DNA of 64,000 nt. Source: Bordetella parapertussis. GTDB taxonomy: Bacteria > Pseudomonadota > Gammaproteobacteria > Burkholderiales > Burkholderiaceae_A. Positions 50,061 through 62,759 of the stretch are shown here, piece after piece. Both the position numbers and the translations under genes were made by a program. Every line of letters starts with the position of its first letter. Position 1 is the first letter of the stretch. The stretch is taken from NCBI GenBank assembly GCA_945862985.1, contig CAMAZF010000011.1, positions 1 to 64,000 on the forward strand, read 5' to 3'. The notes under the pieces are model-generated. The model had not been told where the DNA came from and ran no database searches. It saw only the letters and a list, made by a program, of their open reading frames with translations.

Positions 50061-51286
50061 ACCTACAGCGCCCACTTCCCTGGCTCGGTGGCCTCACCGC
50101 AAACGCCTTCATGCGAGACTACTGGCAGAAGCGACCTCTTTTCGTGAAGGGAGCTTTTCGTGAGCCCTTCGCTCAGTCGCTTCCCCTCACGGAAGGTGCC
50201 TTTCGTGAGCTGTGCAGCCATCCAGAGCTACCCGTTCGCCTGGTCAAAGACTCGGGCGCGAAGCTGGTTGATGGCCCGCTACGGCCGAGTCAACTGCCCA
50301 AACCCAAGGCATCGGGCTGGGCCATTCTGATCCAGCAGGTCAACACGGCCATCCCACAAGCCGAGGCCTTTCTCGACGCGTTTCGGTTCATTCCTGACGC
50401 GAGACTCGAAGACTTGATGGTGAGCTTGGCTGGCCCTCAGGGCGGCATTGGGCCACATGTCGATTCCTATGATGTTTTTCTGGTGCAAGCCGCAGGAACA
50501 CGAGACTGGTCCATTGCTCAGCATTTTGACCCAAGCCTGGTGGAGGATATTCCGCTGCGGGTCCTGAGTCGTTACGAGCCTGAGCAGGTCTTTCACTGTG
50601 AACCAGGTGACCTCCTGTATCTACCTCCCAATATTGCGCACCACGGCATTGCCACGGGGGTGGGGTGTATGACCTACTCCGTCGGATTTCGGGCACCTGA
50701 CCCAGTCGAAATCGCCGATGAGGCGGTGGGACTCAAGCTAGACGAGCTTGAATCGATGGGCTGGTCTGATCCCTGGCTCAAGGCCACAAAACGGCCGTCA
50801 GAGGTTCCTCAGGCCATGATGGAGGCCATGATTCAGGCTGCGCGTCAGTGCCTTCCCAGCGACGCGGAATTGGCGCGATCAGCGCTCCTCACCCTCTCAA
50901 GGCTTCACCCTGGAGCCCACTGGCCTACCCCAGGGCGCCTCACCTATAAGGCTTTTCTCAATAGACTCACTCGGGGCCAGGGGTGCCGGCTGAGGCTCTC
51001 CCCTGGTGCTCGCGTCATACGGTATGAGGGTCTGGTTGCAGCCAATGGCGAAGCGGTCGACCTCAGCGCACTGCGAGCGAGTGAGCGCAAAAATCTGCTG
51101 CAGTGCATCCAAAGCTTGGCCGAAAGCCGCACCCTCGATCAGACCCCAGCATTCTGGCAGGAGAAGCGGACTGAATTTATTCAAATCTTTCATCAACTTC
51201 ACCAGAGCGGCGTGTTGTTAGTTTTGTCGAAATTCACCCGTGCACAGCGCACAAAAAAGGCTATGATTGCGGACGGAACTGAGTGA
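50057..51286 (+). CDS. roxA: Ribosomal protein L16 arginine hydroxylase (RoxA/YcfD-like cupin)
   Basis: JmjC-type 2-oxoglutarate and Fe(II)-dependent oxygenase. YcfD of Escherichia coli hydroxylates Arg81 of ribosomal protein L16. The 409-residue protein has the iron motif [10 protein letters not shown] (His and Asp) near residue 135 and the second His in PNIAHHGIA near residue 195. A C-terminal winged-helix region follows. ATGA overlap with mutS shows coupling. The oxygenase family is clear; the exact substrate here is inferred. Confidence 0.9.
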   Translation: MNLQRPLPWLGGLTANAFMRDYWQKRPLFVKGAFREPFAQSLPLTEGAFRELCSHPELPVRLVKDSGAKLVDGPLRPSQLPKPKASGWAILIQQVNTAIPQAEAFLDAFRFIPDARLEDLMVSLAGPQGGIGPHVDSYDVFLVQAAGTRDWSIAQHFDPSLVEDIPLRVLSRYEPEQVFHCEPGDLLYLPPNIAHHGIATGVGCMTYSVGFRAPDPVEIADEAVGLKLDELESMGWSDPWLKATKRPSEVPQAMMEAMIQAARQCLPSDAELARSALLTLSRLHPGAHWPTPGRLTYKAFLNRLTRGQGCRLRLSPGARVIRYEGLVAANGEAVDLSALRASERKNLLQCIQSLAESRTLDQTPAFWQEKRTEFIQIFHQLHQSGVLLVLSKFTRAQRTKKAMIADGTE

Positions 51287-51331
51287 ATCCGCTCTTCCTC
51301 TCATTTTTTAAAATTATCCCAAGGAACTAAC

Positions 51332-51559
51332 ATGACCAAGTCGATTCTCGTTGCTGCTCTGTTTGCTGTTGGCCTGGCCGCTTGCGGCAAAAAAGAAGAG
51401 AAGCCTGCTGAGGCTCCTGCTGCTGCTCCCGCTCCTGCTGCTGCTCCTGCCGCTGAGCAGAAGCCTGCTGACGCTGCCGCTCCTGCTGCTGGCGCACCTG
51501 CTGCTGCTCCCGCCGCACCTGCTGCACCTGCTGCTCCTGCAGAGCCCGCCAAGAAGTAA
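51332..51559 (+). CDS. Small Ala/Pro-rich lipoprotein
   Basis: A 75-residue protein with a lipoprotein signal (MTKSILVAALFAVGLAAC, Cys18 as the lipid site), then GKKEEKPAEAP and a tail made almost only of Ala and Pro ending in EPAKK. The tail is encoded mainly by GCT, GCA and CCT codons, giving a quasi-repetitive DNA sequence. AAGGAAC lies 6 bases before the ATG and a strong terminator follows, so this looks like a separate, well-expressed gene. I do not recognise a family; a spacer or wall-linking role would be speculation. The repeat also opens long reading frames on the minus strand that are artefacts. Confidence 0.85.
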   Translation: MTKSILVAALFAVGLAACGKKEEKPAEAPAAAPAPAAAPAAEQKPADAAAPAAGAPAAAPAAPAAPAAPAEPAKK

Positions 51560-51573
51560 TTCTTTGGGCTGAC

Positions 51574-51606
51574 AAAAAAGGCGCTGCATCTGCAGCGCCT
51601 TTTTTT
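51574..51606. terminator. Bidirectional intrinsic terminator
   Basis: The inverted repeat AGGCGCTGCA-TC-TGCAGCGCCT is flanked by A6 on the left and T6 on the right, so it can terminate transcripts from both sides: the lipoprotein gene (+) and the MBL hydrolase gene (-), whose stop codon lies in the flanking T run at 51605-51607. Confidence 0.93.
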
Positions 51607-52393
51607 ATTCCAGAACCACCCAGTCCATGCCTGCATGCTGAGAGGCCACCTCGAAGCAGGTTGCGCCCCAGTCCATCTCTGCGACACTTCCCCGCACGCG
51701 ATCTTCATGATTGTTGACTTGGCTGAGATGAGCAGCGACCACACGTTGCAGCCGAGCACTTTGAACACGTTGCAGAAGATCTGAGGCCTGCTCATTCGAC
51801 AGGTGACCATAGTCTCCACCCACCCTCGCCTTGAGCTTGGGGGCGTAGGGCCCCTGCCGAAGCATGTCCACGTCGTGATTAAACTCCAGGAATAATGCAT
51901 CGAGCTCACGCAGAGAGTTCACCACATGGGGCGAGACATGCCCAAGGTCTGTGACCACAGCCATCGACATCTGACCAGCGGCGACCCGAACCGCGATGGG
52001 CTCACGTGCATCATGAGGAACAGTGAGCAGGTTCACTTGGAGGCCCATCCACTCAAACGTCGCTCCGGCATGGACGAGCGCCAGTTCTTCAATTCCATCA
52101 AAGGCCTCACCCATGGCGAGTCGGGTCCCATGGGTAGAGATCACAGGGCATCGAGCCGCCTTGGCAGCACGCGCAATGCCGGCGCTGTGATCGCCGTGCT
52201 CGTGTGTCACCAAAATGAGGTCAATGGCAGCGGGCTCTAGCCCGCGCTGGGCCATGCGATCGGTGAGATCCCGAATGCCCAGGCCACAATCAACCAAGAT
52301 TCGAGCGGTTGGATGCCCTGAAACCCTCGCCTCGAGCAGGAGGGCATTGCCCTCACTGCCACTGCCAAGGCTGGTAAACCGTAACCGGTTCAA
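51605..52393 (-). CDS. MBL-fold metallo-hydrolase
   Basis: A 262-residue metallo-beta-lactamase-fold hydrolase. The metal motif THEHGDHSAG is at residues 63-72, preceded by LGSGSEGNALLLE and ILVDCGL; later LLTVPHDA, AVVTDLGH and FLEFNHD supply further ligands. It is closest in form to the YycJ/WalJ group, whose members act on nucleic acids or similar phosphodiesters; the substrate here is unknown. It follows bamC and dapA on the same strand, a common betaproteobacterial order, and ends in a shared terminator. Confidence 0.88.
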   Translation of the reverse strand: MNRLRFTSLGSGSEGNALLLEARVSGHPTARILVDCGLGIRDLTDRMAQRGLEPAAIDLILVTHEHGDHSAGIARAAKAARCPVISTHGTRLAMGEAFDGIEELALVHAGATFEWMGLQVNLLTVPHDAREPIAVRVAAGQMSMAVVTDLGHVSPHVVNSLRELDALFLEFNHDVDMLRQGPYAPKLKARVGGDYGHLSNEQASDLLQRVQSARLQRVVAAHLSQVNNHEDRVRGSVAEMDWGATCFEVASQHAGMDWVVLE

Positions 52394-52397
52394 CGCC

Positions 52398-53510
52398 CTA
52401 CTTCAGGCGCTCGAACAACACCGTCAACATCTTTTGTGCGTTTGCATCGTTGACCGGCTTACCGCTCTTATCTAGCACCTGCAGACTGCTCTTATCACCC
52501 TGAGAGGTGATCTTGAGCTGGTAAGTGGTGGCTGGATCGGGCTCGTCTCCCGCGAAGAGACGACCAAAGAATCCCTTCGTGCTGCCTGCCACGCTCGGGT
52601 CTCGATAGCGAACAAACAACAAGCCTTTGGCGCGGTCACGATCATCGACGGAGAAACCAAGCCGATCGATTGCAACACCGACACGACGCCATGCTCGATC
52701 GAAGGGCTCATCTAGGTTAATCGCCAGACGACCCGAAGCGTTGTCTAGGCGAACCGCCGCGAGGGTCTGCGGGGCACCAGCCTGCAACAGTGCTTTGGCC
52801 TTTTCGTCGGAGGCTCCCAGGCGAATCATGATGCGACGGAGGAAATCCTGCTCCAGTTGGGGATCCGACGGACGATTCACCCAACGCGTACCCGAATTGT
52901 CACTATTGCCCGTTTCCTGCTCCAGCAGGCCACGGTGGCTCAGGCTCATTTCTGTCTGCCCATCAGGCCGGCGCTCCACACGAAGGCGGAACTTGTCACG
53001 CTCGCCGGTATCGTAAATGCCCTCTACCAGGCGCCCGAGGGAACGACGAATAAAGTCTTGAGGAATCTTTGCCCGGTTCTCAGCCCACTCTGTTTCGAGG
53101 ACGCCACGCTCCTCACTGTCAATCACCAGCGTGAACCCGAGCTCAGTCCAGAACTGACGCAGCACTGGCCACACCTGCTCGACCGGCTTATTGACCACCA
53201 AAACGCGCAGATCCCCCTGCCGCTCAAAGCGCATGTCGGAGAAACTCGGCAACACCCCTGAGGGCGAAGCAACACCCGAGCGCTGACCCTGCTCGAAGGC
53301 AGCCCTGCTGGCGACACCCGATGCAGGCACGGAAAAACGCTCATCTGCTCCGGGCTTGAGGAGATCTGGGGGAACATCAAGCGGCGTGTTGCGTGCCTTA
53401 GACGATTGATAGTCGACATCACTGCTTCCTGTGAGCGTGCTGCAGCCAGATAAGGCGAGCACCAAGGCCATGGCGATACCAGTGAGACGAGGACGAACAA
53501 GGACGGTCAT
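52398..53510 (-). CDS. bamC: Outer-membrane assembly lipoprotein BamC
   Basis: Lipoprotein of the BAM complex that inserts beta-barrel proteins in the outer membrane. The 370-residue protein has a lipoprotein signal ending LALSGC (Cys23), a disordered stretch with [19 protein letters not shown], the BamC N-terminal hallmark, and two helix-grip domains (for example [21 protein letters not shown] and [21 protein letters not shown]). It overlaps dapA by 4 bases, the common bamC-dapA linkage. Confidence 0.93.
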   Translation of the reverse strand: MTVLVRPRLTGIAMALVLALSGCSTLTGSSDVDYQSSKARNTPLDVPPDLLKPGADERFSVPASGVASRAAFEQGQRSGVASPSGVLPSFSDMRFERQGDLRVLVVNKPVEQVWPVLRQFWTELGFTLVIDSEERGVLETEWAENRAKIPQDFIRRSLGRLVEGIYDTGERDKFRLRVERRPDGQTEMSLSHRGLLEQETGNSDNSGTRWVNRPSDPQLEQDFLRRIMIRLGASDEKAKALLQAGAPQTLAAVRLDNASGRLAINLDEPFDRAWRRVGVAIDRLGFSVDDRDRAKGLLFVRYRDPSVAGSTKGFFGRLFAGDEPDPATTYQLKITSQGDKSSLQVLDKSGKPVNDANAQKMLTVLFERLK

Positions 53511-54406
53511 GCAAGCGCTCCGAGAGATTTGAGGGCAGCCTCAACCGAGGCCTGTCCAGCCTCCGACAAGGAGACCAGGGGAAGGCGAATACCACCCGGC
53601 ATTCGCCCCATGCGAGAGAGAGCCCATTTCACAGGGATCGGGTTAGCCTCACAGAAGAGGGCCTTGTGCAGAGGCATGAGGGCACGATTCAGAGCCGCAG
53701 CCTCCTCAGCACGACCAGCCATAGCCAGACCGCAGAGTTCGGCCATTTGCTTGGGAAGCACATTCGCTGTGACAGAGATGTTGCCTTTTCCACCCAAGAG
53801 CATCAGCGCAACCGCAGTGGGATCATCTCCACTGTAGACGGCAAAGCCGTCTGGGAGGTCACGAATCAGCCACTGCGCTCGCTCAATGTTGCCAGTGGCT
53901 TCCTTGATGCCAACGATGTTGTCGATCTGTGCGAGACGAACCACCGTCTCGTGGGCCAGGTCCGCCACGGTTCGACCAGGAACGTTGTAGAGAATGACGG
54001 GAATATCGACCGCCTCCGCGACGGCGCGGAAGTGCCTGTAAAGCCCCTCTTGAGGAGGCTTGTTGTAATAAGGAACAACCTGAAGCGAAGCATCGGCTCC
54101 GACGCGAAGCGCTTCTCGGGTCAGTTCGATTGCCTCTGCAGTTGAGTTGGCGCCCGATCCTGCAATCACAGGGACCCGCCCAGCAGCCTGCTCCACGGCG
54201 ATCTGGATGAGCTCGAGGTGTTCCTCGACATTCACGGTCGGCGACTCACCGGTCGTACCCACCGCCACAATGGCGTGGGTTCCCTCGGCGATGTGCCAAT
54301 CGATGAGGCGGCGATAGGCATCCAGGTCTAGGCTTCCATCGGGATGCATCGGCGTAACGATGGCCACGAGGCTTCCCGTGATGGGGTCTCTTAGACGCTT
54401 ATTCAT
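53507..54406 (-). CDS. dapA: 4-hydroxy-tetrahydrodipicolinate synthase
   Basis: Condenses pyruvate with aspartate semialdehyde in lysine and peptidoglycan precursor synthesis. The 299-residue protein has [10 protein letters not shown], the active-site region [21 protein letters not shown] with the catalytic Tyr, and the Schiff-base Lys in VGIKEATGN near residue 168. It lies between trpS and bamC on the same strand. lysC in this window supplies the preceding pathway step. Confidence 0.97.
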   Translation of the reverse strand: MNKRLRDPITGSLVAIVTPMHPDGSLDLDAYRRLIDWHIAEGTHAIVAVGTTGESPTVNVEEHLELIQIAVEQAAGRVPVIAGSGANSTAEAIELTREALRVGADASLQVVPYYNKPPQEGLYRHFRAVAEAVDIPVILYNVPGRTVADLAHETVVRLAQIDNIVGIKEATGNIERAQWLIRDLPDGFAVYSGDDPTAVALMLLGGKGNISVTANVLPKQMAELCGLAMAGRAEEAAALNRALMPLHKALFCEANPIPVKWALSRMGRMPGGIRLPLVSLSEAGQASVEAALKSLGALA

Positions 54407-54427
54407 ATCGGGGGATCCTTTCTCGCA

Positions 54428-55630
54428 TCAGCCAAAGTCGAGGCCCATGGCCTCTCGAACATCCCGCATGGTTTGACGCGCCAATTCGCGAGCGCGCTCA
54501 CAGCCGTCCGCCACGATGTTCTTTACGAGATCGAGATCTTCCTCGTAGGGACGAGCTCTCTCGCGAAACTCAGCCTGTTCCGCAATCACGGCGTCAATGA
54601 GCGGCTGTTTGCAGTCGAGGCAGCCAATCCCGGCTGTTCGACAGCCCTCTTGCACCCACTGCCGGCGGTCATCTGGGGAGTAAATCTCATGCAAGGCCCA
54701 AACCGGGCAACGCTCAGGCTCACCTGGGTCCGTTCTGCGGACGCGAGCTGGGTCGGTGGGCATGGTGCGTATTTTCTTGGAGACCGAGTCGGGCTCCTCC
54801 CGCATGGCAATGGTGTTGTTGTAGCTCTTGGACATTTTCTGGCCGTCGAGCCCAGGCATGCGTGAGGCCTGAGTGAGCAAGGCCTGAGGCTCAACCAGAA
54901 TCAGTCGGCGCGCACCCTCCAGATAGCCAAAGAGTCGCTCACGGTCATCCAAGGTGAGATTCTGGCTGTCCTGAAGCAGAGCCTTTGCAGACTCAAGCGC
55001 CTCATCATCGCCCTGCTCCTGATAGCGGGCCCGCATCTCGAGCAAAAGACGCGCACGCTTGGAGCCCAATTTCTTTGCCGCCTCCTGCGCCTTCTCCTCA
55101 AAGTGAGGCTCCCGGCCATAGAGGTGATTGAAGCGTCGAGCAACCTCGCGCGTGAGCTCGACGTGGGGGACTTGGTCCTCTCCCACAGGAACTTGCCCTG
55201 CACGATAAATGAGGATGTCGGCTGCCTGAAGCAAGGGATAGCCCAGAAAACCATAGGTGGAGAGGTCTCGATCGGTGAGACGCTCCTGCTGATCCTTGAA
55301 GCTTGGAACCCGCTCGAGCCAGCCCAGTGGGGTGCACATGGACAGAAGCAGGTGGAGTTCTGCGTGCTCGGGCACCCGGGATTGAATAAAGAGCGTGGCC
55401 TGATTCGGTTCAATGCCCGCGGCCAGCCAGTCAATCACCATATTCCAGACGTTGGCCTGGATGACGTGGGGCTCTTCGTAATGGGTGGTGAGTGCGTGCC
55501 AATCCGCCACGAAGAATAGGCACTCGTACTCATTCTGGAGTTGAACCCAGTTTTTGAGTACACCGTGGTAGTGACCCAGGTGAAGGGCACCAGTGGGCCG
55601 CATGCCCGACAGGACGCGTTGGGGATACAT
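54428..55630 (-). CDS. trpS: Tryptophanyl-tRNA synthetase
   Basis: Class-I aminoacyl-tRNA synthetase for tryptophan. The 400-residue protein starts MYPQRVLSGMRPTGALHLGHYHG with the HIGH-like HLGH at residues 17-20 and has KMSKSYNN near residue 265. It is longer than the 334-residue enzyme of Escherichia coli, with an insert of about 65 residues after residue 165 (rich in charged residues), as in many betaproteobacterial proteins. No tryptophan leader or attenuator is visible before the ATG. It is followed by dapA after 21 bases. Confidence 0.96.
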   Translation of the reverse strand: MYPQRVLSGMRPTGALHLGHYHGVLKNWVQLQNEYECLFFVADWHALTTHYEEPHVIQANVWNMVIDWLAAGIEPNQATLFIQSRVPEHAELHLLLSMCTPLGWLERVPSFKDQQERLTDRDLSTYGFLGYPLLQAADILIYRAGQVPVGEDQVPHVELTREVARRFNHLYGREPHFEEKAQEAAKKLGSKRARLLLEMRARYQEQGDDEALESAKALLQDSQNLTLDDRERLFGYLEGARRLILVEPQALLTQASRMPGLDGQKMSKSYNNTIAMREEPDSVSKKIRTMPTDPARVRRTDPGEPERCPVWALHEIYSPDDRRQWVQEGCRTAGIGCLDCKQPLIDAVIAEQAEFRERARPYEEDLDLVKNIVADGCERARELARQTMRDVREAMGLDFG

Positions 55631-55645
55631 AGAACCGGAATTCTA

Positions 55646-56512
55646 TCAGTGCGCCCGAGCGCACTGAACGGTCCAGCCAGCCCAAACCGGTAGGGTGCCG
55701 TCCGGCAACGGGGGCGCGCGACCCACATCACAACGGCTCTCCTTGGGGCAGTGGAAGTCTGACCCACGTGAGGCCTTCAAGCCGAGCTCGACGGAGAGCC
55801 TCTGATATCGCCGCGTGTCGTCCTGAGTGTGGCTTCCCGTTGAAACCTCGATGGCGGTCCCGCCAAGTGCCATGTATTCCTGCATCAAGGCCCAGTGGGC
55901 TGTGTCATTCAAGCGATATCGTGCCGGATGGGCCAGCACAGGCACGCCGCCCGCCGAGAGGATCCAGCCCATGGCCTCTCTCAGGCTTGCCCATTGGTGA
56001 GAGACATAGCCTGGCTTGCCAGGCGTGAGAAATCGATCGAAGACCTCTTGAACCCCACGACAGACGCCAGCGTCCACCAACGCCCGAGCAAAGTGCGTTC
56101 GGCCAATCAGGTTTGGATTCCCTGCAAAGCCCAGTGCAGCCTCCAAGACCGATGGCAGACCAGACTGAACCAAGGCACGATCCATGTCGCGCGCACGCTC
56201 AAAACGGCTGGTCTGCATCTCGTGCAGGGCGCCAGCCAGTGCTGGATGGTCACGATCGAATCCAAGACCCACGAGGTGCAGCGTCTCGCCCCCCCAGGTG
56301 ACTGAAATCTCAACCCCGTTGAGAAAGGGGACATTGAGATCCAGAGCGGCCTCTTCGCCTTCGGCCAGGCCATCAATCGTGTCATGGTCGGTGATGGCCA
56401 TCAACTGAACCCCGTGGTCTTTTCCGCGAGAAACCAACGCAGCCGGACGCAACACCCCATCAGAGGCGGTGGAATGCATATGGAGGTCTACATTAAGATC
56501 GTGTGGCAGCAT
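55646..56512 (-). CDS. PHP-domain phosphatase (RNase AM/YciV-like)
   Basis: A 288-residue PHP-domain metal-dependent phosphatase. Metal motifs are DLHMHSTASDG, ITDHDTIDG, NGVEISV and, near the C-terminus, RGSDFHCPKE. This pattern matches the YciV/RNase AM group, which removes phosphates from nucleoside 3',5'-bisphosphates and trims RNA 5' ends. Substrate is inferred from family. It is divergent from the next gene with only 22 bases between the starts, and is followed by trpS on the same strand. Confidence 0.87.
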   Translation of the reverse strand: MLPHDLNVDLHMHSTASDGVLRPAALVSRGKDHGVQLMAITDHDTIDGLAEGEEAALDLNVPFLNGVEISVTWGGETLHLVGLGFDRDHPALAGALHEMQTSRFERARDMDRALVQSGLPSVLEAALGFAGNPNLIGRTHFARALVDAGVCRGVQEVFDRFLTPGKPGYVSHQWASLREAMGWILSAGGVPVLAHPARYRLNDTAHWALMQEYMALGGTAIEVSTGSHTQDDTRRYQRLSVELGLKASRGSDFHCPKESRCDVGRAPPLPDGTLPVWAGWTVQCARAH

Positions 56513-56534
56513 GACATCATTCTCTCACCCTCTT

Positions 56535-57062
56535 ATGCCCATCTACCAACTCGAAGACCGGATCCCTCTCCTCGACCCCACCAGCTACGTGGCCCCTGGC
56601 GCGCAGGTCATTGGGTCGGTCCGACTGCATGCAGAATCCAGCGTCTGGTTCAACGCAGTCCTGAGGGCTGACCATGCAGACATCGAGGTCGGAGCCGGCT
56701 CCAACGTACAAGATGGCGCTGTGCTGCACGTGGATCCGGGCTGCCCCATTCACATCGGTGAGCGCGTCACGATTGGCCACCAAGCCATGATTCATGGGTG
56801 CACGATCGGCCCTGAGAGCCTCATCGGCATTCAGGCCATCATCCTGAACCATGCCTCCATTGGGTCGCACTGCCTCATTGGAGCTGGCGCACTGGTCACG
56901 GCAGGGTGCGTCATCCCAGACGGAAGCCTGGTGTTGGGTAGTCCGGCGAAGGTGGTGCGCGCACTCAAGCCAGAGGAGATCGAGGACCTCCTGCGCGCGG
57001 CGCAGAGCTATCGGAACCGTGCCAAGCAATACCGCACAGGCCTGCTGGCATGCGAGCCATGA
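56535..57062 (+). CDS. Gamma-carbonic-anhydrase-like hexapeptide protein
   Basis: A 175-residue left-handed beta-helix protein of the gamma-carbonic anhydrase/YrdA family. Repeats include SVWFNAVLRADHADIEVGAGSNVQDGAVLHVDPG, and the zinc histidines lie in HIGERVTIGHQAMIHGCTIG. Many members are inactive as anhydrases or have other roles, so activity is uncertain. I chose ATG 56535 (MPIYQLEDRIPLL) because it gives the normal family start; upstream codons in frame lie inside the PHP gene's 5' end. It overlaps hslO by 13 bases. Confidence 0.9.
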   Translation: MPIYQLEDRIPLLDPTSYVAPGAQVIGSVRLHAESSVWFNAVLRADHADIEVGAGSNVQDGAVLHVDPGCPIHIGERVTIGHQAMIHGCTIGPESLIGIQAIILNHASIGSHCLIGAGALVTAGCVIPDGSLVLGSPAKVVRALKPEEIEDLLRAAQSYRNRAKQYRTGLLACEP

Positions 57063-58036
57063 TGTCTGGCATTGGTTCCAGCGAAGACGGCCTTTGGAGG
57101 CTTCTTTTTGAAGACGCCCACGCTCGGGCTCATCTCATTCGGCTGGATCAGAGCTTTCAGGGCATCGTCAGCAGGCACGCATCTCTGGCTGCCCCTGTGA
57201 TTCAGCTGCTGGGAGAAATGGCTGCCTCGGCTGCATTGCTCAGCGGCTCACTTAAGTTTGAGGGGTCCGTCCTGCTCCAGCTCCATGGGGACGGACCTGT
57301 GCGCCTCGCCATCGCCGAGTGCACTGCAGACCTTCAGTTGAGAGGCACTGCCACTTGCGACGAGTCTCAGGTCATCCTTCCCACAGCAGACCTGAGAGCC
57401 ATGGCCAATCGCAACGCGCTCGGGCGCCTGAGCCTCATTCTGGACCCTCAAAAGCCTGGCCAAAAGCCCTACCAGGGCATTGTCGCCCTCGAAGCTGAGC
57501 GACTCGCACAAGCAGTAGAGGACTACATGTCTCAGTCTGAGCAGGTCAAGACCCGGCTCTGGCTAGCCTGTGACGGGCAACGTGCCGCTGGCCTGATGAT
57601 CCAACAGATGCCGCTTGAAGGGGGACACTCAAGTCAGCCAGCCCTCCCCGCATCGCTGGAGCGCGCACAGCGGGAGGAAGGCTTTCATCGGCTCTGCCTC
57701 CTCGGAGATACGCTGCAATCCGAGGAACTCCTCACCACACCCGCAGAACAACTCCTGCACCAACTCTTCTGGGACGAGAATGCTCGGCTACTCGAGCAAC
57801 GGCCCGTTCAGTTCGGATGCCCCTGCAATCGAATGAGAGTAGGACGCATGCTCACGAGCCTCGGGAGAGCAGAGATCGAGAGCATTCTGTCTGAGCAAGG
57901 ACAGGTTGAGATTCACTGTCACTTCTGCAATGCGGGGTATCGATTCGACCCCATCGACTGTGCGCGTCTTTTTACCGAGACGGATCTTGGGCTGGAGGCT
58001 TCAACGGGGCCGGGGCCGAGCCAGACCCACCACTAG
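57050..58036 (+). CDS. hslO: Hsp33 redox-regulated chaperone
   Basis: Cytosolic holdase activated by oxidative unfolding. The 328-residue protein has an N-terminal domain with LLGEMAASAALLSGSLKFEGSV and the C-terminal zinc switch with CPCNR and CHFCNAGYRFD, the CxC and CxxC pairs that form disulphides under oxidative stress. Possible starts are ATG 57050, 57059 and 57062; all overlap the end of the preceding gene. The last 65 bases overlap ftsB on the opposite strand. Confidence 0.94.
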   Translation: MRAMMSGIGSSEDGLWRLLFEDAHARAHLIRLDQSFQGIVSRHASLAAPVIQLLGEMAASAALLSGSLKFEGSVLLQLHGDGPVRLAIAECTADLQLRGTATCDESQVILPTADLRAMANRNALGRLSLILDPQKPGQKPYQGIVALEAERLAQAVEDYMSQSEQVKTRLWLACDGQRAAGLMIQQMPLEGGHSSQPALPASLERAQREEGFHRLCLLGDTLQSEELLTTPAEQLLHQLFWDENARLLEQRPVQFGCPCNRMRVGRMLTSLGRAEIESILSEQGQVEIHCHFCNAGYRFDPIDCARLFTETDLGLEASTGPGPSQTHH

Positions 58037-58340
58037 ACGGACTTGAGAACTGAAAAAACTTTTCCCCGGGGCGTTTGAGGCCGAGCTCATAACGAGCACG
58101 CTCTTCCACCGCAGATAGGCCGGTTTGGAGGTCGCGGACCTCTGCCTCCAGGGCCTCAATCTGCTCGCGCTGCGCCTGGACCTTCGCCCGGCGCTCCTCG
58201 AGCTCTCGCTCCAAACGCCAGACATGGAGCCAGCCACCCTGCCCCAGCCAGAGCGGCCACTGCATGAGCAACACCGCTGCCAGCAACGTCTCGCTGAGAG
58301 TAGGCATCCGAAGGCGCGACAGCCATTGCTTGAACTTCAC
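57972..58340 (-). CDS. ftsB: Cell division protein FtsB (septum formation initiator)
   Basis: Bitopic membrane protein of the FtsQLB divisome complex. The 122-residue protein has a transmembrane helix (about residues 16-36, LSETLLAAVLLMQWPLWLG), a coiled-coil region rich in Glu and Arg (residues 43-75), and the conserved EERARYELGLKRPGE motif. A proline- and serine-rich tail of about 25 residues follows. eno is next upstream, the usual eno-ftsB pairing. The 3' end overlaps hslO by 65 bases. Confidence 0.92.
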   Translation of the reverse strand: MKFKQWLSRLRMPTLSETLLAAVLLMQWPLWLGQGGWLHVWRLERELEERRAKVQAQREQIEALEAEVRDLQTGLSAVEERARYELGLKRPGEKFFQFSSPSSGGSGSAPAPLKPPAQDPSR

Positions 58341-58371
58341 TGTGCGCCTCAGGGCTTAGTGCACGCCGGTC

Positions 58372-61313
<2,942 letters not shown>

Positions 61314-61958
61314 TCAGACCCCAATCAGACGGCAGCCTGTCTTGGCCTGGACCTCGTGGGCATCTACCCCGGGAGCGAGCTCTTTGAGCTCGAGCCCATG
61401 ACGCGTCACCTCCATAACCGCCAGGTCCGTGATGATCATGTCGACCACTCCCACACCGGTGAGAGGGAGATTGCAGGACTTGAGGATTTTGATGTCTTCG
61501 GTGCCGTCTTTCTTCTTGGCCGTGTGCTCCATGAGCACAATCACTTTGTCGACCCCTGCAACCAAATCCATGGCACCGCCCATGCCCTTGACCATCTTTC
61601 CTGGAATCATCCAGTTGGCAAGATCTCCGTGTTCTGAGACCTGCATGGCTCCGAGAATGGCGAGATTGATATGGCCTCCGCGAATCATGGCGAAGCTATC
61701 GGCACTTGAAAAAATAGCGGATCCGGGCAGCGTCGTGACCGTCTGCTTGGAGGCATTGATGAGGTCGGCATCGACCTCTTCGTCGAGAGGATAAGGACCA
61801 ATCCCCAACAGACCATTCTCTGACTGGAGCCACACCTCGATGCCCTCCGGCACGTTGTTGGCGACCAGCGCAGGAATGCCAATTCCAAGGTTTACATAGA
61901 AGCCATCGCGCAGCTCTTGCGCTGCACGTTTGGCCATTTCATCTCGAGTCCAGGGCAT
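61314..61958 (-). CDS. scoB: 3-oxoacid CoA-transferase subunit B
   Basis: Beta subunit of a type-I CoA-transferase that moves CoA between succinyl-CoA and a 3-oxoacid such as acetoacetate. The 214-residue protein has the N-terminal [13 protein letters not shown] and the catalytic Glu in [10 protein letters not shown] near residue 46, plus [18 protein letters not shown]. It follows scoA by 20 bases and ends 3 bases before pyrG. The precise acid substrate is not certain from sequence. Confidence 0.92.
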   Translation of the reverse strand: MPWTRDEMAKRAAQELRDGFYVNLGIGIPALVANNVPEGIEVWLQSENGLLGIGPYPLDEEVDADLINASKQTVTTLPGSAIFSSADSFAMIRGGHINLAILGAMQVSEHGDLANWMIPGKMVKGMGGAMDLVAGVDKVIVLMEHTAKKKDGTEDIKILKSCNLPLTGVGVVDMIITDLAVMEVTRHGLELKELAPGVDAHEVQAKTGCRLIGV

Positions 61959-61978
61959 GTCTCTCTCCAGAATGGGGG

Positions 61979-62677
61979 TTAGGCGGCACGCGTGGTTCGC
62001 TGCTCGATCGCCTTTTCGGGGTTTGCGTTGAGCACGATGCGTTTGACGTAAATGCTGGGTGTGTGAATCTCTGCAGGATCGAGCTCGCCGTTCTCAACAA
62101 TCTCTTCGACTTCAGCAATGGTCATGTAGCTCGCTGTGGCCACATTCGGGTTGAAGTTACGGGAGGTGAGGCGGTACACGAGATTGCCAGCCTTATCTGC
62201 TTTCCAGGCCTTCACCAGTGAGATGTCTGCGAACAGACTGCGCTCCATGACGTACTGCTCGCCATCAAACTCACGCACCTCCTTGCCTTCGGCCACGACC
62301 GTTCCAACGCCAGTTTTGGTGAAAAAAGCGGGAATTCCAGCACCGCCAGCACGAAGCTTCTCGGCCAGCGTGCCCTGGGGCGTGAATTCCAACTGAAGCT
62401 CGCCCGCGAGAAACTGACGCTCAAACTCTTTGTTCTCGCCCACGTAAGACGAGATCATTTTCTTGACCTGACGCGTCGCGAGCAGTTGACCCAACCCTTT
62501 TCCATCCACTCCCGCGTTGTTGCTGATGGCGGTGAGGTTCTGGGCGCCCAGATCCCGAACCGCATCAATCAGCGCCTCCGGGATGCCGCAGAGGCCAAAG
62601 CCCCCGACCGCAAGTGTCATGTTGTCTTTGAGCACATCCTCAAGCGCAGCGCGGGCGCTGGGGTAGATCTTATTCAT
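61979..62677 (-). CDS. scoA: 3-oxoacid CoA-transferase subunit A
   Basis: Alpha subunit that pairs with ScoB. The 232-residue protein starts [16 protein letters not shown] and has [30 protein letters not shown] and the [16 protein letters not shown] region typical of the SCOT alpha subunit. I chose ATG 62677 because it gives the normal length and TGGAG precedes it; the open frame upstream reads antisense through the ETF gene. It is divergent from the ETF:ubiquinone oxidoreductase gene. The pair probably serves ketone body or amino acid breakdown. Confidence 0.93.
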   Translation of the reverse strand: MNKIYPSARAALEDVLKDNMTLAVGGFGLCGIPEALIDAVRDLGAQNLTAISNNAGVDGKGLGQLLATRQVKKMISSYVGENKEFERQFLAGELQLEFTPQGTLAEKLRAGGAGIPAFFTKTGVGTVVAEGKEVREFDGEQYVMERSLFADISLVKAWKADKAGNLVYRLTSRNFNPNVATASYMTIAEVEEIVENGELDPAEIHTPSIYVKRIVLNANPEKAIEQRTTRAA

Positions 62678-62759
62678 ACCAACTCCAGGGGGGTCATTAA
62701 AAAGGTCAAGCCCGTAAAATGGCGGATTCTCATAGTTTACTGGCTCGGAGGGGTCTCTC

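Noticed and set aside
51301-51909. Minus-strand frames over the Ala/Pro repeat
   Set aside because: The GCT/CCT-rich repeat opens all frames; products are Ser/Arg/Gln or Ala runs and lack a plausible start.
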